Origin: Lentimicrobium saccharophilum
Lineage (GTDB): Bacteria > Bacteroidota > Bacteroidia > Bacteroidales > Lentimicrobiaceae
Direction: 5' to 3'
DNA: 64,000 nucleotides
Assembly: GCF_001192835.1 (NCBI RefSeq)
Contig: NZ_DF968182.1
Span: forward strand, 2,327,113 to 2,391,112
Numbering within the stretch: the stretch's first letter is position 1; each line of letters starts with the position of its first letter. Positions 39,773 to 48,026 of the stretch are shown here, piece after piece. The translations under genes and the position numbers were made by a program. The notes beneath the pieces are model-generated. The model searched no databases, had not been told where the DNA came from, and saw nothing but the letters and a program-made list of their open reading frames with translations.

Positions 39773-40885
39773 ATGAAAAAGACAAGCCTATATCTGCTGA
39801 TCATTTTATCCCTGATGGTTCTTAAAACCTCCGTGGCACAGGACCCCCTTTTCTCACAGTTCTATAACAACCCGGTTTATTATAATCCGGCTGCCGTAGG
39901 GCTTAATCCGGGATTGCGGGCAAGGTTTAACATACGCGAGCAATGGCCTCAGCTTCCGGGAGACCTGCGCTCCTATACCTTCAGTATGGATATCGCAGAA
40001 CGCAACATTCCCGGCTCCGGCGGACTCGGTCTGGTGGTGATGAGCGACAATGCAGGAACCGGATACCTGAAAACGTCAACCGTAGGGCTTTCTACTTCGG
40101 TGAGGGTTCCTTTGCAGGAAAATATGGTTACTCAGGTAGGAATTATGACCTCCTTTGTGCAGAAAAGGCTGAACTGGGATAACCTGGTATTTACCGACCA
40201 GCTGAATCCCGTCTATGGAAATATCTATGAATCGAGTTTCCAGGCTCCTGAAAACGGAAATATCTTTTATCCCGATTTCTCCGCCGGCGGTATATTCAGA
40301 TTTACTGAAAGCAGCAATGTCTTCAGCGCCATTCAGGGAACCTTCGGACTGGCTGTTCATCATTTGTTCAGGCCCAATGAATCATTCCTCGGGCTTACCT
40401 CTCCCCTGCCACGTAAACTGGCCATAACCGGTGACATTATCCTGGAGATCGACGGGGGAGGCGACAAACTCTATTTCCAGCGTCAGGAGTCAAGCAAAGG
40501 AACATTCAAATTTAATCCCGGGTTCATTTATGAATCGCAGGCCGATTTTAAAACCTATGCCGTTGGGGTGAATATCCTTAAATCATCCATCTACACAGGA
40601 GTATGGTTCCGCAACCGCACAACGGAACTTACAAAATCGAATGACCTGATATTTATGCTGGGCTTGAACGCACCGCTTTCCGGCAATACCCGCATGAAAA
40701 TAAATTACACGTATGACTTCGTACTCACTGAAATCAGAACAGTGACGGGTTGCTCCCACGAAGTATCCATTATCCTTGAGCTGGACGATTTCAACATTTT
40801 TAACCGCGGACGCAGCAGCGGAGGATTTGGATTCTCGAACAGGAATTACCGCTCAAAACAAGAACTTGAATGCTGTCCGTTCTGA
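39773..40885 (+). CDS. PorP/SprF-family type IX secretion membrane protein
   Basis: A 370-residue outer-membrane beta-barrel of the PorP/SprF family. It has a signal peptide (1-22, ending SVAQ) and the family N-terminus DPLFSQFYNNPVYYNPAAVG, followed by alternating beta-strand sequence to the C-terminus, with several NNP and aromatic girdle motifs. PorP/SprF proteins work with T9SS to export or anchor particular type B cargo; SprF is needed for SprB secretion in Flavobacterium johnsoniae (established for that species). It starts 40 bases after the giant gene and ends in its own terminator, so the two form a two-gene operon and this is most likely the dedicated partner of the giant protein. 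Confidence 0.92.
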   Translation: MKKTSLYLLIILSLMVLKTSVAQDPLFSQFYNNPVYYNPAAVGLNPGLRARFNIREQWPQLPGDLRSYTFSMDIAERNIPGSGGLGLVVMSDNAGTGYLKTSTVGLSTSVRVPLQENMVTQVGIMTSFVQKRLNWDNLVFTDQLNPVYGNIYESSFQAPENGNIFYPDFSAGGIFRFTESSNVFSAIQGTFGLAVHHLFRPNESFLGLTSPLPRKLAITGDIILEIDGGGDKLYFQRQESSKGTFKFNPGFIYESQADFKTYAVGVNILKSSIYTGVWFRNRTTELTKSNDLIFMLGLNAPLSGNTRMKINYTYDFVLTEIRTVTGCSHEVSIILELDDFNIFNRGRSSGGFGFSNRNYRSKQELECCPF

Positions 40886-40938
40886 CAAAGATAAAGCGAT
40901 CCCCCCGACCATTCATTCTATAAATGGTTTTCGCACGA

Positions 40939-40965
40939 AGAGGCTCCGAAAGGGGTCTCTTTTTT
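40939..40965 (+). terminator. Intrinsic terminator after the surface-protein/PorP operon
   Basis: The stem AGAGGCTCC/GGGGTCTCT (9 bp including two G-U pairs) has a GAAA tetraloop and is followed by TTTTT. It begins 54 bases after the PorP/SprF stop. Confidence 0.85.
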
Positions 40966-41362
40966 ATTGGAATGGTCATCTGCCAATGATTTAAAGATTA
41001 AGTGTTTGTAATCCGTACCATGCGGGTTTCACTGAAAAAATACCTAATTGGTATTAACCTGTATAACCATAAGTTAAAGCCAACAGGGCTTTCTGTTGCT
41101 TATTTCAGGTATGCAAATACTGCCGGGAAGAACATTGATTTAAGCATAAAGGCTGGATAAGAGAAGGAAGGGGTAGTAATTTCTAATTTCTAATTTTCAA
41201 ATTCCAAATTCCAAATTTACATTTTGCAAGCATCAGTACCCTTGGATTCCGGATTACAGATGAATTGATTTTCAGTCTTTTCAGCAGCAATTAATATTAC
41301 ATAAATATTGGTCCCTGATTTACTGCTTCAGGACAAACAGATTATTCAACGGATAAACGGAT
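40966..41362. other. Gene-free intergenic region with an AATT-rich repeat
   Basis: About 400 bases between two terminators of convergent transcription units. I see no coding sequence, RNA gene or promoter. The only structure is the short AATTTCT/AAATTCC repeat at 41178-41218. Confidence 0.6.
41178..41218. repeat. Short tandem AATTTCT / AAATTCC repeat
   Basis: About three units of AATTTCT are followed directly by about three units of AAATTCC. The two arms are partly complementary, so the 41 bases can fold imperfectly. It lies in a gene-free region between convergent operons. Confidence 0.6.
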
Positions 41363-41388
41363 AAAAAAAAGGCCCCGTCCGGAGCCTT
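41363..41388 (-). terminator. Intrinsic terminator of the antiporter gene
   Basis: Read on the minus strand, AAGGCTCC-GGAC-GGGGCCTT forms an 8-bp stem (one G-U pair) followed by a run of Ts. It lies 25 bases after the antiporter stop. Confidence 0.85.
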
Positions 41389-41412
41389 TATTTTTACTTT
41401 TTTTACAAAAGA

Positions 41413-42717
41413 TTACAGGAAAAGCAGTTGATTAAGAATATACACAGGCAGCAGCACTACCAGTGAGAACTTGATCATATAACCAAAGAATCCGGGCATG
41501 TCTATCTTGTTTTCTTCAGCAATGGCTTTGACCATAAAGTTGGGACCGTTACCGATGTAGGTCATGGAACCAAAGAATACGGCACCCACCGAAATGGCTT
41601 TAAGCAGATAGTCCGGAATTCCGGCTACAAGACCTGATGCAGACGGATCGGTAAGACCGAGTGCAAGGTTGTAAAATGATACAGCCGTGGGAGCGTTATC
41701 GAGGAATGAACTGAGGGCTCCTGTGGCATAATAGAATTGCGCCACGGTTTCAACACCCAGGGATTTTGCGTTGGCTTCGAGCCATAGCAGGGCCGGAACC
41801 ATAGTGATAAATATACCCAGAAAGAGATAAGCCACCTCAATGATGGGACCATAGGTAAACTTATTGGCCTGCCTCAGTTTCGAAGAGGTGAAATAAAGTG
41901 AAAGTCCGGCCATTAAAAGTATTGCAGCTTCGCGGATAAACGCCAGGTAATGGTTGTGCTCTATGGCAGGGATGTATTGCTTGTTGAGGAAGGCTACCGA
42001 AAGCACAACACCGGCAAGAAAGAAAAAGTTAAATCGTCCCCGGAGCTTTATCGGCTGAATATTGGTTTTATCAAAAATAATGTTGGCAGGCGGTTCCTTA
42101 CGGTAGAAATACTTATCGGTAAAGTAATAGATCAAGAGCAGTAATCCGTTGGTAAACAGCCACTCGGGAACGAGCTGGAGAAACCAGGTAAAAGGAGCTC
42201 CCCTCAGGTAGAGCAGAAACAAAGGCGGATCTCCGAGAGGAGTGAGTAACCCACCTGCATTGGCAACAATGGCTATAAAGAACAAAATGGTGTGCACCTT
42301 GTACCACCTTTCGGAATTGGTATTGATCACCGGGCGGATCAGCAGCATTGCAGCACCTGTGGTTCCCATAAAGGAGGCAAGTACCGCACCAATAGCCATA
42401 AACAGCGTGTTGGTGGATGGTTTTGCTTCAATATCCCCGCTCAGGTTAATCCCTCCGGTAATGATAAACAATCCTCCCAGGAGAATAATAAATGGCAGGT
42501 AATCAAAAATCAACTGATGTTCGAGGTTGTGCAGAAATCCAGTGGCAATCAGGTAAATGGCTGTCGGGATTCCCAAAACCAGGGAAACAATCAGCTTGTT
42601 TCTGTTGCTCTCCCACCAGTGGTGAAACATCAGGGGGCCCACCGCAATCATCATCAGCATCACAAAGAACGGAATAGAAGCATACAAGGGTATACTTTCA
42701 TGTAAACCATGTTCCAT
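41413..42717 (-). CDS. NhaD-like sodium:proton antiporter (ion transporter superfamily)
   Basis: A 434-residue inner-membrane protein with about 11-12 hydrophobic segments. Conserved family segments are GGLFIITGGINLSGDI near residue 85, ASFMGTTGAAMLLIRPV near 115, and VANAGGLLTPLGDPP near 155, a pattern of the CitMHS/ArsB/NhaD superfamily; the second half repeats it with FLDNAPTAVSFYNLA and YIGNGPNFMVKA. This pair of motifs is what Bacteroidota genomes annotate as NhaD-type Na+/H+ antiporter; transport of another anion or cation cannot be excluded. It has its own terminator and is probably monocistronic. Confidence 0.85.
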   Translation of the reverse strand: MEHGLHESIPLYASIPFFVMLMMIAVGPLMFHHWWESNRNKLIVSLVLGIPTAIYLIATGFLHNLEHQLIFDYLPFIILLGGLFIITGGINLSGDIEAKPSTNTLFMAIGAVLASFMGTTGAAMLLIRPVINTNSERWYKVHTILFFIAIVANAGGLLTPLGDPPLFLLYLRGAPFTWFLQLVPEWLFTNGLLLLIYYFTDKYFYRKEPPANIIFDKTNIQPIKLRGRFNFFFLAGVVLSVAFLNKQYIPAIEHNHYLAFIREAAILLMAGLSLYFTSSKLRQANKFTYGPIIEVAYLFLGIFITMVPALLWLEANAKSLGVETVAQFYYATGALSSFLDNAPTAVSFYNLALGLTDPSASGLVAGIPDYLLKAISVGAVFFGSMTYIGNGPNFMVKAIAEENKIDMPGFFGYMIKFSLVVLLPVYILNQLLFL

Positions 42718-42893
42718 AAGATTATTTTTGGAGGTTAAAAGTGCGCTAAAGTAAGAAAATCAACTAAAAATAGCCAAAAGTATATTTATTTATTTATATA
42801 TTTATTTACATGTTTATATTATTGTATGTCAATATTTTACACTATCCCAACAAAAAACCGCTCTTTTATTATGAGCAAGCGTTCATAAAATCA

Positions 42894-43772
42894 TTACAAT
42901 TCATACCCGAAACGCTTCAGTTGCTGCGGATCATCGCGCCAGTCTTTACTCACCTTAACCCTGAGCTCCAAATAGACCTTTCCTTCAATAAAAGCTTCTA
43001 TATCTTTCCGGGCGGCCATACCCAGACCTTTTATGGATTTTCCGTGATGCCCCAGAATAATTGCTTTCTGCGATTCCCTGGCCACGTATATGGTAGCAGT
43101 AATGTGGGTAATATTTTCCTTCTCCTTGTATTCATCAACGGCAACTTCCACAGAATAAGGGATCTCCTGTTTGTAATACAGCAATATTTTCTCTCGGATG
43201 ATCTCCGAAACGAAAAAACGCATGGAACGGTCTGTCAGTTCGTCTTTGGGATAATAGGCCGGTGACTCGGGAAGTTTCTCAAGCAGTGTATCGAACACGC
43301 GGTCAAGATTAAAGCGGTGCAGGGCAGATACCGGAATTACGACAGCCCCCGGGAACTGCGCTTCAAGCTTTGTCAGCAGGGCAACCACTTCTTCCTGGGT
43401 GCAAAGGTCAATTTTATTGAGCACAGCGATAACAGGCCTGTTCAGCGAGTTGAGCCGGGCAAGGAATGTATCTTCAAATGCGGCATCATCTTTTTCGGTA
43501 ACCAGCAGGAAAATATCGGCATCCTCTATGGCTGCATCTACAAATTTCATCATCGACTCATGAAGTTTGTAGTGAGGTTTTACCATTCCCGGGGTATCGG
43601 AATACACAATCTGAAAGTCATCGCCGTTCACGATACCCATTATCCTGTGACGGGTAGTCTGGGCTTTTGAGGTAATAATGGAGAGCTTCTCCCCGACAAG
43701 GGCATTCATAAGGGTGGATTTCCCTACATTGGGATGCCCGATAATATTGACAAAACCCGACTTATGGTTCAT
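42894..43772 (-). CDS. era: GTPase Era
   Basis: An essential GTPase of 292 residues that binds 16S rRNA near its 3' end during 30S maturation. G1 is GHPNVGKS (12-19), the G2 threonine lies in KAQTTRHRI, G3 is DTPG, G4 is NKID, and G5 is VSALH. The C-terminal KH domain shows the GHHGKSIKGLG loop. The ATG at 43772 is chosen because family members start just before G1; the upstream 14 in-frame codons lie in the promoter region shared with the divergent tRNA gene. It is close to der, a second ribosome-assembly GTPase. Confidence 0.95.
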   Translation of the reverse strand: MNHKSGFVNIIGHPNVGKSTLMNALVGEKLSIITSKAQTTRHRIMGIVNGDDFQIVYSDTPGMVKPHYKLHESMMKFVDAAIEDADIFLLVTEKDDAAFEDTFLARLNSLNRPVIAVLNKIDLCTQEEVVALLTKLEAQFPGAVVIPVSALHRFNLDRVFDTLLEKLPESPAYYPKDELTDRSMRFFVSEIIREKILLYYKQEIPYSVEVAVDEYKEKENITHITATIYVARESQKAIILGHHGKSIKGLGMAARKDIEAFIEGKVYLELRVKVSKDWRDDPQQLKRFGYEL

Positions 43773-43794
43773 CTGGAAAAAAATTAAGAATAAA

Positions 43795-43826
43795 TTTGCA
43801 CAGCAAAGAAACAAAATATATCTTTG
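43795..43826 (+). promoter_or_regulatory. Promoter of the initiator tRNA gene
   Basis: TTTG (43795-43798), a 20-base spacer, TATCTTTG (43819-43826): an exact match to the phylum consensus. Between it and the tRNA is a 5-bp hairpin CCGGT/ACCGG (43831-43846) that would form in the 5' leader. The era start lies ~25 bases on the other side. Confidence 0.75.
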
Positions 43827-43854
43827 CAGTCCGGTTTAAAGACCGGAATTATAG

Positions 43855-43929
<75 letters not shown>

Positions 43930-43935
43930 AAATCA

Positions 43936-43970
43936 AACAAAAGCCTTGTAATCAAGGCTTTTGTTGTTTT
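43936..43970 (+). terminator. Intrinsic terminator of the initiator tRNA
   Basis: A perfect 13-bp stem AACAAAAGCCTTG/CAAGGCTTTTGTT with a TAAT loop, followed by GTTTT, starting 6 bases after the CCA end. Confidence 0.9.
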
Positions 43971-44030
43971 ACAACATCACCTGAACCGGGTGCACTCTGA
44001 TAAGCCCCGGAATAAAAAATCACCCCTATT

Positions 44031-45335
44031 ATGTCAAACATTATAGCAATTGTTGGCCGGCCCAATGTAGGAAAATCGACCTTCTTCAACCGCCTTACCG
44101 GCGAAAGGGCAGCCATCGTTGACCCTACGAGCGGCGTTACCCGCGACCGGCATTATGGTACTTCAGACTGGAATGGCATAGAGTTTTCCGTTATTGACAC
44201 GGGAGGCGTGGTCATAGGAAGCGAAGATGTATTTGAGGATGCCATCCGCAAACAGGTAGAACTGGCCATGGAAGAAGCCGATGTAATCCTCTTTATGGTG
44301 GATGCCAAAGAAGGCATGTCGCCCCTCGACGAAGATGTGGCTGATATGATCCGGCGCTCCCCCAAAAAGGTTTTCCTGGTTGCCAACAAGGTGGATAACA
44401 GCAACCGATCTGCTGATGCCATAGAATTCTATTCACTGGGATTCGAAAAAATTTATGAAATATCTGCCATCAATGGTTCGGGAACCGGCGAACTGCTCGA
44501 CGATGTTGTAAGGGAGTTTGAAAATACGGTGATGGAAGATATTCCCGACCTTCCGAAAATCGCCTTTGTTGGAAGGCCCAACGTTGGCAAATCATCCATG
44601 ATCAACGCGCTGCTGGGCGATGAACGGAATATAGTTACCCCTGTTGCCGGCACTACCCGCGATTCGATTTATACCCGTTACAACAGTTTTGGTTTTGACT
44701 TTCTGCTGGTTGATACAGCGGGGCTCCGGAAAAAAGGGAAAGTAACGGAAAATATCGAGTTTTACTCCGTGATGCGCTCCATCCGGGCCATTGAGAACAG
44801 CGATGTTTGTGTGCTGATGCTTGACGCCACCCAGGGAATTGAAAGTCAGGATATTAATATTTTCAGCCTGATACAGAAAAACCACAAGGGCGTGGTAATC
44901 GTTGTGAACAAATGGGACCTGGTGGAAAAAGAAACCAATACCCACAAGGATTACGAAGAACTGATCCGAAGCCGGATCGCGCCATTCACCGATGTACCCA
45001 TTATTTTCACCTCAGTCATTAACAAACAGCGCATCCACAAGACCCTGGAAACAGCCAACAAGGTGAACAAATCGCGCAGCCAGAACATACCCACCCGGCA
45101 ACTGATGGATATCATGCTTCCGATTGTCACCGAAACCCCGCCTCCGGCTGTAAAAGGAAAATTTGTAAAAGTCAAATACATCACACAACTTAAGCTGGCA
45201 TACCCGGCATTTGTATTTTTCTGCAACATGCCGCAATATGTAGCGGATCCCTACAAAAGATTTGTTGAAAACCGTATGCGTGAACAGTTTGATTTCCATG
45301 GTGTCCCCATCGAAATCTTTTACCGGCAAAAGTAA
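44031..45335 (+). CDS. der: GTPase Der (EngA), 50S ribosome assembly
   Basis: A double-GTPase protein of 434 residues required for 50S subunit assembly. Two complete G domains are visible. The first has GRPNVGKS at residues 8-15, DTGG and NKVD; the second has GRPNVGKS near 183, DTAG and NKWD. The C-terminal KH-like domain follows from about residue 350. Length and order are standard. hslR-like follows 6 bases after the stop, an operon. The upstream tRNA has a terminator, so der probably has its own promoter in the ~60-base gap, though I see no clear consensus there. Confidence 0.96.
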   Translation: MSNIIAIVGRPNVGKSTFFNRLTGERAAIVDPTSGVTRDRHYGTSDWNGIEFSVIDTGGVVIGSEDVFEDAIRKQVELAMEEADVILFMVDAKEGMSPLDEDVADMIRRSPKKVFLVANKVDNSNRSADAIEFYSLGFEKIYEISAINGSGTGELLDDVVREFENTVMEDIPDLPKIAFVGRPNVGKSSMINALLGDERNIVTPVAGTTRDSIYTRYNSFGFDFLLVDTAGLRKKGKVTENIEFYSVMRSIRAIENSDVCVLMLDATQGIESQDINIFSLIQKNHKGVVIVVNKWDLVEKETNTHKDYEELIRSRIAPFTDVPIIFTSVINKQRIHKTLETANKVNKSRSQNIPTRQLMDIMLPIVTETPPPAVKGKFVKVKYITQLKLAYPAFVFFCNMPQYVADPYKRFVENRMREQFDFHGVPIEIFYRQK

Positions 45336-45341
45336 AGCGCG

Positions 45342-45728
45342 ATGGCTGACGATCTGCGAATCGACAAATGGTTGTGGGCCGTACGTATCTACAAGACCCG
45401 CACCATGGCCGGGGAGGCCTGCCGGGCCGGAAAGATTAAAATTGACGGAATTGCCGTCAAGCCCTCACGGATTATCAAACCGGAAGATATCATTACGGTG
45501 AGCCTTGGCCCGCTCACCCGCACCGTCAGGGTTAAAGCACTAATTCACAACCGTGTTTCCGCAAAACTGGTCCCTGACTCACTCGAAGACCTCACCCCTG
45601 CCGAAGAATATGAACGGATTAAGTTTATGCAGGAATTGAATGCCGAACGCCGCGACCGCGGGACAGGCAGGCCCACCAAAAAAGAGCGGCGGCTGATAGA
45701 CAGGCTGAAGGGCCCCGAAAAGCCCTGA
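45342..45728 (+). CDS. S4-domain RNA-binding protein, Hsp15-like
   Basis: A 128-residue protein of the Hsp15 (HslR) family. The S4 RNA-binding domain occupies residues ~5-60 (RIDKWLWAVRIYKTRTMA, then CRAGKIKIDG, then KPSRIIKPEDII), followed by a basic, charged tail (RRDRGTGRPTKKERR). E. coli Hsp15 binds stalled 50S subunits carrying nascent chains; the same role is inferred here. Overlap with the der transcription unit fits a ribosome-related job. No hairpin separates it from the convergent methyltransferase gene. Confidence 0.88.
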   Translation: MADDLRIDKWLWAVRIYKTRTMAGEACRAGKIKIDGIAVKPSRIIKPEDIITVSLGPLTRTVRVKALIHNRVSAKLVPDSLEDLTPAEEYERIKFMQELNAERRDRGTGRPTKKERRLIDRLKGPEKP

Positions 45729-45749
45729 TATCTGCCTTTTGCGCTTCCT

Positions 45750-46937
45750 TTACTCTACCCTGAGCACCAGCCCCTTCAGATATTCCCCCTCGGGATGAAA
45801 AATGCTTACGGGATGATCGGCTGAATGACCCAGGTGATGAATAATCCGGACATCCCGGCCGGCTTCCATGCCAGCAGACATCGCCATGGAAATAAACATT
45901 TCGCGGTTCATCGCCTGTGAACATGAAAATGTAAAGAGGAAGCCGCCCGGTTTTATTTTTTTCATCGCAGCTGCATTGATATAGCGGTAACCCTGAAGTG
46001 CTTTATGACGATCGGCATGCCGCTTGGCAAAAGCAGGAGGATCAAGGATGACAAGGTCAAAATCTTCAGGCATTCTTGTCAGATAGGCTTTGGCATCGTC
46101 CACCACACTTTCATGCCTTTCAGTCTCCAGGCCGTTCAAACGGAGGTTGACCTCCAGCGTATCCATCGCTTTGCGCGAACTGTCGAGTGAAGTAACATGA
46201 GCGGCCCCGGCTGCCAAAGCATAGACTGAAAAACCTCCGGTATAGCAAAAGGCATTGAGCACTTTCCTGCCATTGGCAAAACGGCCCAGCATAGCCCTGT
46301 TATCCCGCTGATCAAGAAAGAAACCGGTTTTCTGGCCGTTTACGAAATCAATCTGAAAGCGGTGGCCATTCTCAAGAATTTCGGCCACACTTTCTTCCCC
46401 GTAAAGAAACCCGTCTCCCTCCGAATGTGCACCGGATTTTCCAAGAGCTTCAGCGCTTTTATCGTAGATGGCCTTCAGTCCGGAGCCATACAACCGTTTC
46501 AGCGCTTCCGCCAGATGCATCCTGCTCAGATACATCCCGGTACTGTGAGCCTGGATTACGGCCACCCCGTTGTAATAATCAATGATCAGCCCGGGCAGGC
46601 CATCCCCTTCGCTGAAAACCAGGCGATAGGCATTGCTCCGCAAATCGCCGGCAAAACCAACATCCTTGCGCAATTGCAAACAGGCGGACAGTTTCCTGTA
46701 CCAGAAATCATCACAGGGGCGGGTTTCGCCAAAGTGAAACAGCTTCACGGCAATGGAACCGCTGCAGGCATGGCCATAGCCAAGCGTATTCCCCTGATAA
46801 TCGCATACTTCGACCATATCCCCGTCTACAGGTTTACCTTCAGCCCTTGAAATGGCGCCCGAAAACACCCATGGATGAAACCTGCGCACGGCTTCATCAC
46901 GGCCTTTGCTGAGTATGATCTTCGCTGCAGCTTCCAT
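45750..46937 (-). CDS. Class I rRNA large-subunit methyltransferase, RlmI-like
   Basis: A 395-residue SAM-dependent methyltransferase of the RlmI/YccW group (m5C of 23S rRNA in E. coli). The N-terminal PUA domain covers residues ~5-75 (RFHPWVFSGAIS). A middle strand domain is followed by the Rossmann methyltransferase domain, with VLNAFCYTGGFSVYALAAGA as SAM motif I, DLVILDPPAFAKRH as motif IV, and FTFSCSQAM as the motif carrying the catalytic cysteine. The exact rRNA position is not predictable. It starts about 100 bases from the divergent PfkB-type gene, with -7-like elements facing both ways in between. Confidence 0.9.
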   Translation of the reverse strand: MEAAAKIILSKGRDEAVRRFHPWVFSGAISRAEGKPVDGDMVEVCDYQGNTLGYGHACSGSIAVKLFHFGETRPCDDFWYRKLSACLQLRKDVGFAGDLRSNAYRLVFSEGDGLPGLIIDYYNGVAVIQAHSTGMYLSRMHLAEALKRLYGSGLKAIYDKSAEALGKSGAHSEGDGFLYGEESVAEILENGHRFQIDFVNGQKTGFFLDQRDNRAMLGRFANGRKVLNAFCYTGGFSVYALAAGAAHVTSLDSSRKAMDTLEVNLRLNGLETERHESVVDDAKAYLTRMPEDFDLVILDPPAFAKRHADRHKALQGYRYINAAAMKKIKPGGFLFTFSCSQAMNREMFISMAMSAGMEAGRDVRIIHHLGHSADHPVSIFHPEGEYLKGLVLRVE

Positions 46938-46953
46938 ATCGTGTGATTTTTGG

Positions 46954-46990
46954 CAAATTTACAGCTTAAAGATCAAATGACGTAAATTTG
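46954..46990. promoter_or_regulatory. Divergent -7-like elements between methyltransferase and PfkB genes
   Basis: TAAATTTG reads out on the minus strand at 46961-46954 (17 bases from the methyltransferase ATG) and on the plus strand at 46983-46990 (46 bases from the PfkB ATG). Neither has a TTTG at 19-21 bases, so support is partial. Confidence 0.35.
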
Positions 46991-47035
46991 TAGAGCAGCC
47001 CTTTACAGGACAACAACTTGCAAACAAGCCAGTCC

Positions 47036-47929
47036 ATGCAGAAAATTTTTATCGCCGGAGGCGTTTCCATCGACAGTATCATTTATCTTCCCGAATTCCC
47101 GGCTCCAAAGCCGCAAACCATTCACCATTGCAGATTTGCCGAGACCGTTGGCTCCACAGGAAGCGGGAAAGCCCTTAACCTCTGCAGACTTGGATTTGAT
47201 GTAACGCTGCATGCCATGATCGGCAATGACCCATATGGTGAAAAGGCCCGGAAAATGCTCACCCATCCTGATCTCACTTTTCTTTACGATAATGATGTTT
47301 CCGGCACAGAACGGCACACAAATATCATGAACGCCGCAGGAGAACGCATCTCGGTTTTTACAAATAACGTGAGTGAAAATCCCGGCATTGACTATGCAAA
47401 GTTCAATCGCCTGATAAAGGAATCAGACCATGTGGTGATTAACCTGGGCAGCTACACGAAAAAACTGCTTCCGGTTGCAAAAACTGAAGGAAAACCGGTC
47501 TGGACAGATCTGCATGACTACGACGGCCTGAATCCCTGGTACGATGATTATGTAAGTTTCAGCGATTATATTGTGCTTAGTTCCGACAATATGCCGGGTT
47601 ACCGTGATTTTATGCAAAAAATGATCGCAACGGGGAAGAAACTGGTGGTAACGACGCATGGCCGTAAAGGCTCTACCGGACTTACAGAGAATAATGAGTG
47701 GATTGAAGTCAGGGCGCTTGACTTATGTAAAATGGCCGACAGCAACGGGGCCGGGGATGCGTACTTCAGCGGATTGCTCTATGGTTTTTCGAAAGGATGT
47801 GACATCAGAAAATGCATGGAACTGGGCAGTATAGCCGGTGCCTTGTGCATTGGTTCAGACCTGTTGTACCACCCCTCGCTCTCGCCCGGATTGATTGAAA
47901 ACCTTCATCAAACCCATTATGAAAAATAA
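47036..47929 (+). CDS. PfkB-family carbohydrate kinase
   Basis: A 297-residue ribokinase-like sugar kinase. The N-terminal substrate-binding signature contains GSTGSGKALNLCRLGFDV. The ATP/catalytic signature is DSNGAGDAYFSGLLYGF, in which the Asp of GAGD is the general base. The closest general types are ribokinase/adenosine-kinase-like; the sugar cannot be assigned. The ATG at 47036 is preferred to a TTG at 47018. It ends with an intrinsic terminator and is probably monocistronic. Confidence 0.88.
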   Translation: MQKIFIAGGVSIDSIIYLPEFPAPKPQTIHHCRFAETVGSTGSGKALNLCRLGFDVTLHAMIGNDPYGEKARKMLTHPDLTFLYDNDVSGTERHTNIMNAAGERISVFTNNVSENPGIDYAKFNRLIKESDHVVINLGSYTKKLLPVAKTEGKPVWTDLHDYDGLNPWYDDYVSFSDYIVLSSDNMPGYRDFMQKMIATGKKLVVTTHGRKGSTGLTENNEWIEVRALDLCKMADSNGAGDAYFSGLLYGFSKGCDIRKCMELGSIAGALCIGSDLLYHPSLSPGLIENLHQTHYEK

Positions 47930-47937
47930 ACGGCAAT

Positions 47938-47986
47938 AAAATCAGGGCCATCATTCTCTTCAAAAGGACTAATTGCCCTGATTTTT
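47938..47986 (+). terminator. Intrinsic terminator after the PfkB gene
   Basis: An 11-bp stem AAAATCAGGGC/GCCCTGATTTT with a 26-base loop and T-rich tail, starting 8 bases after the stop codon. Confidence 0.75.
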
Positions 47987-48026
47987 AATAAATTTACATG
48001 ATTTTTAACCTGAAATATTCAGAAAA

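Noticed and set aside
42779-42815. AT-rich TTTA-type tract as a replication or integration site
   Set aside because: Simple low-complexity sequence between two genes; no DnaA boxes, flanking repeats or integrase nearby.
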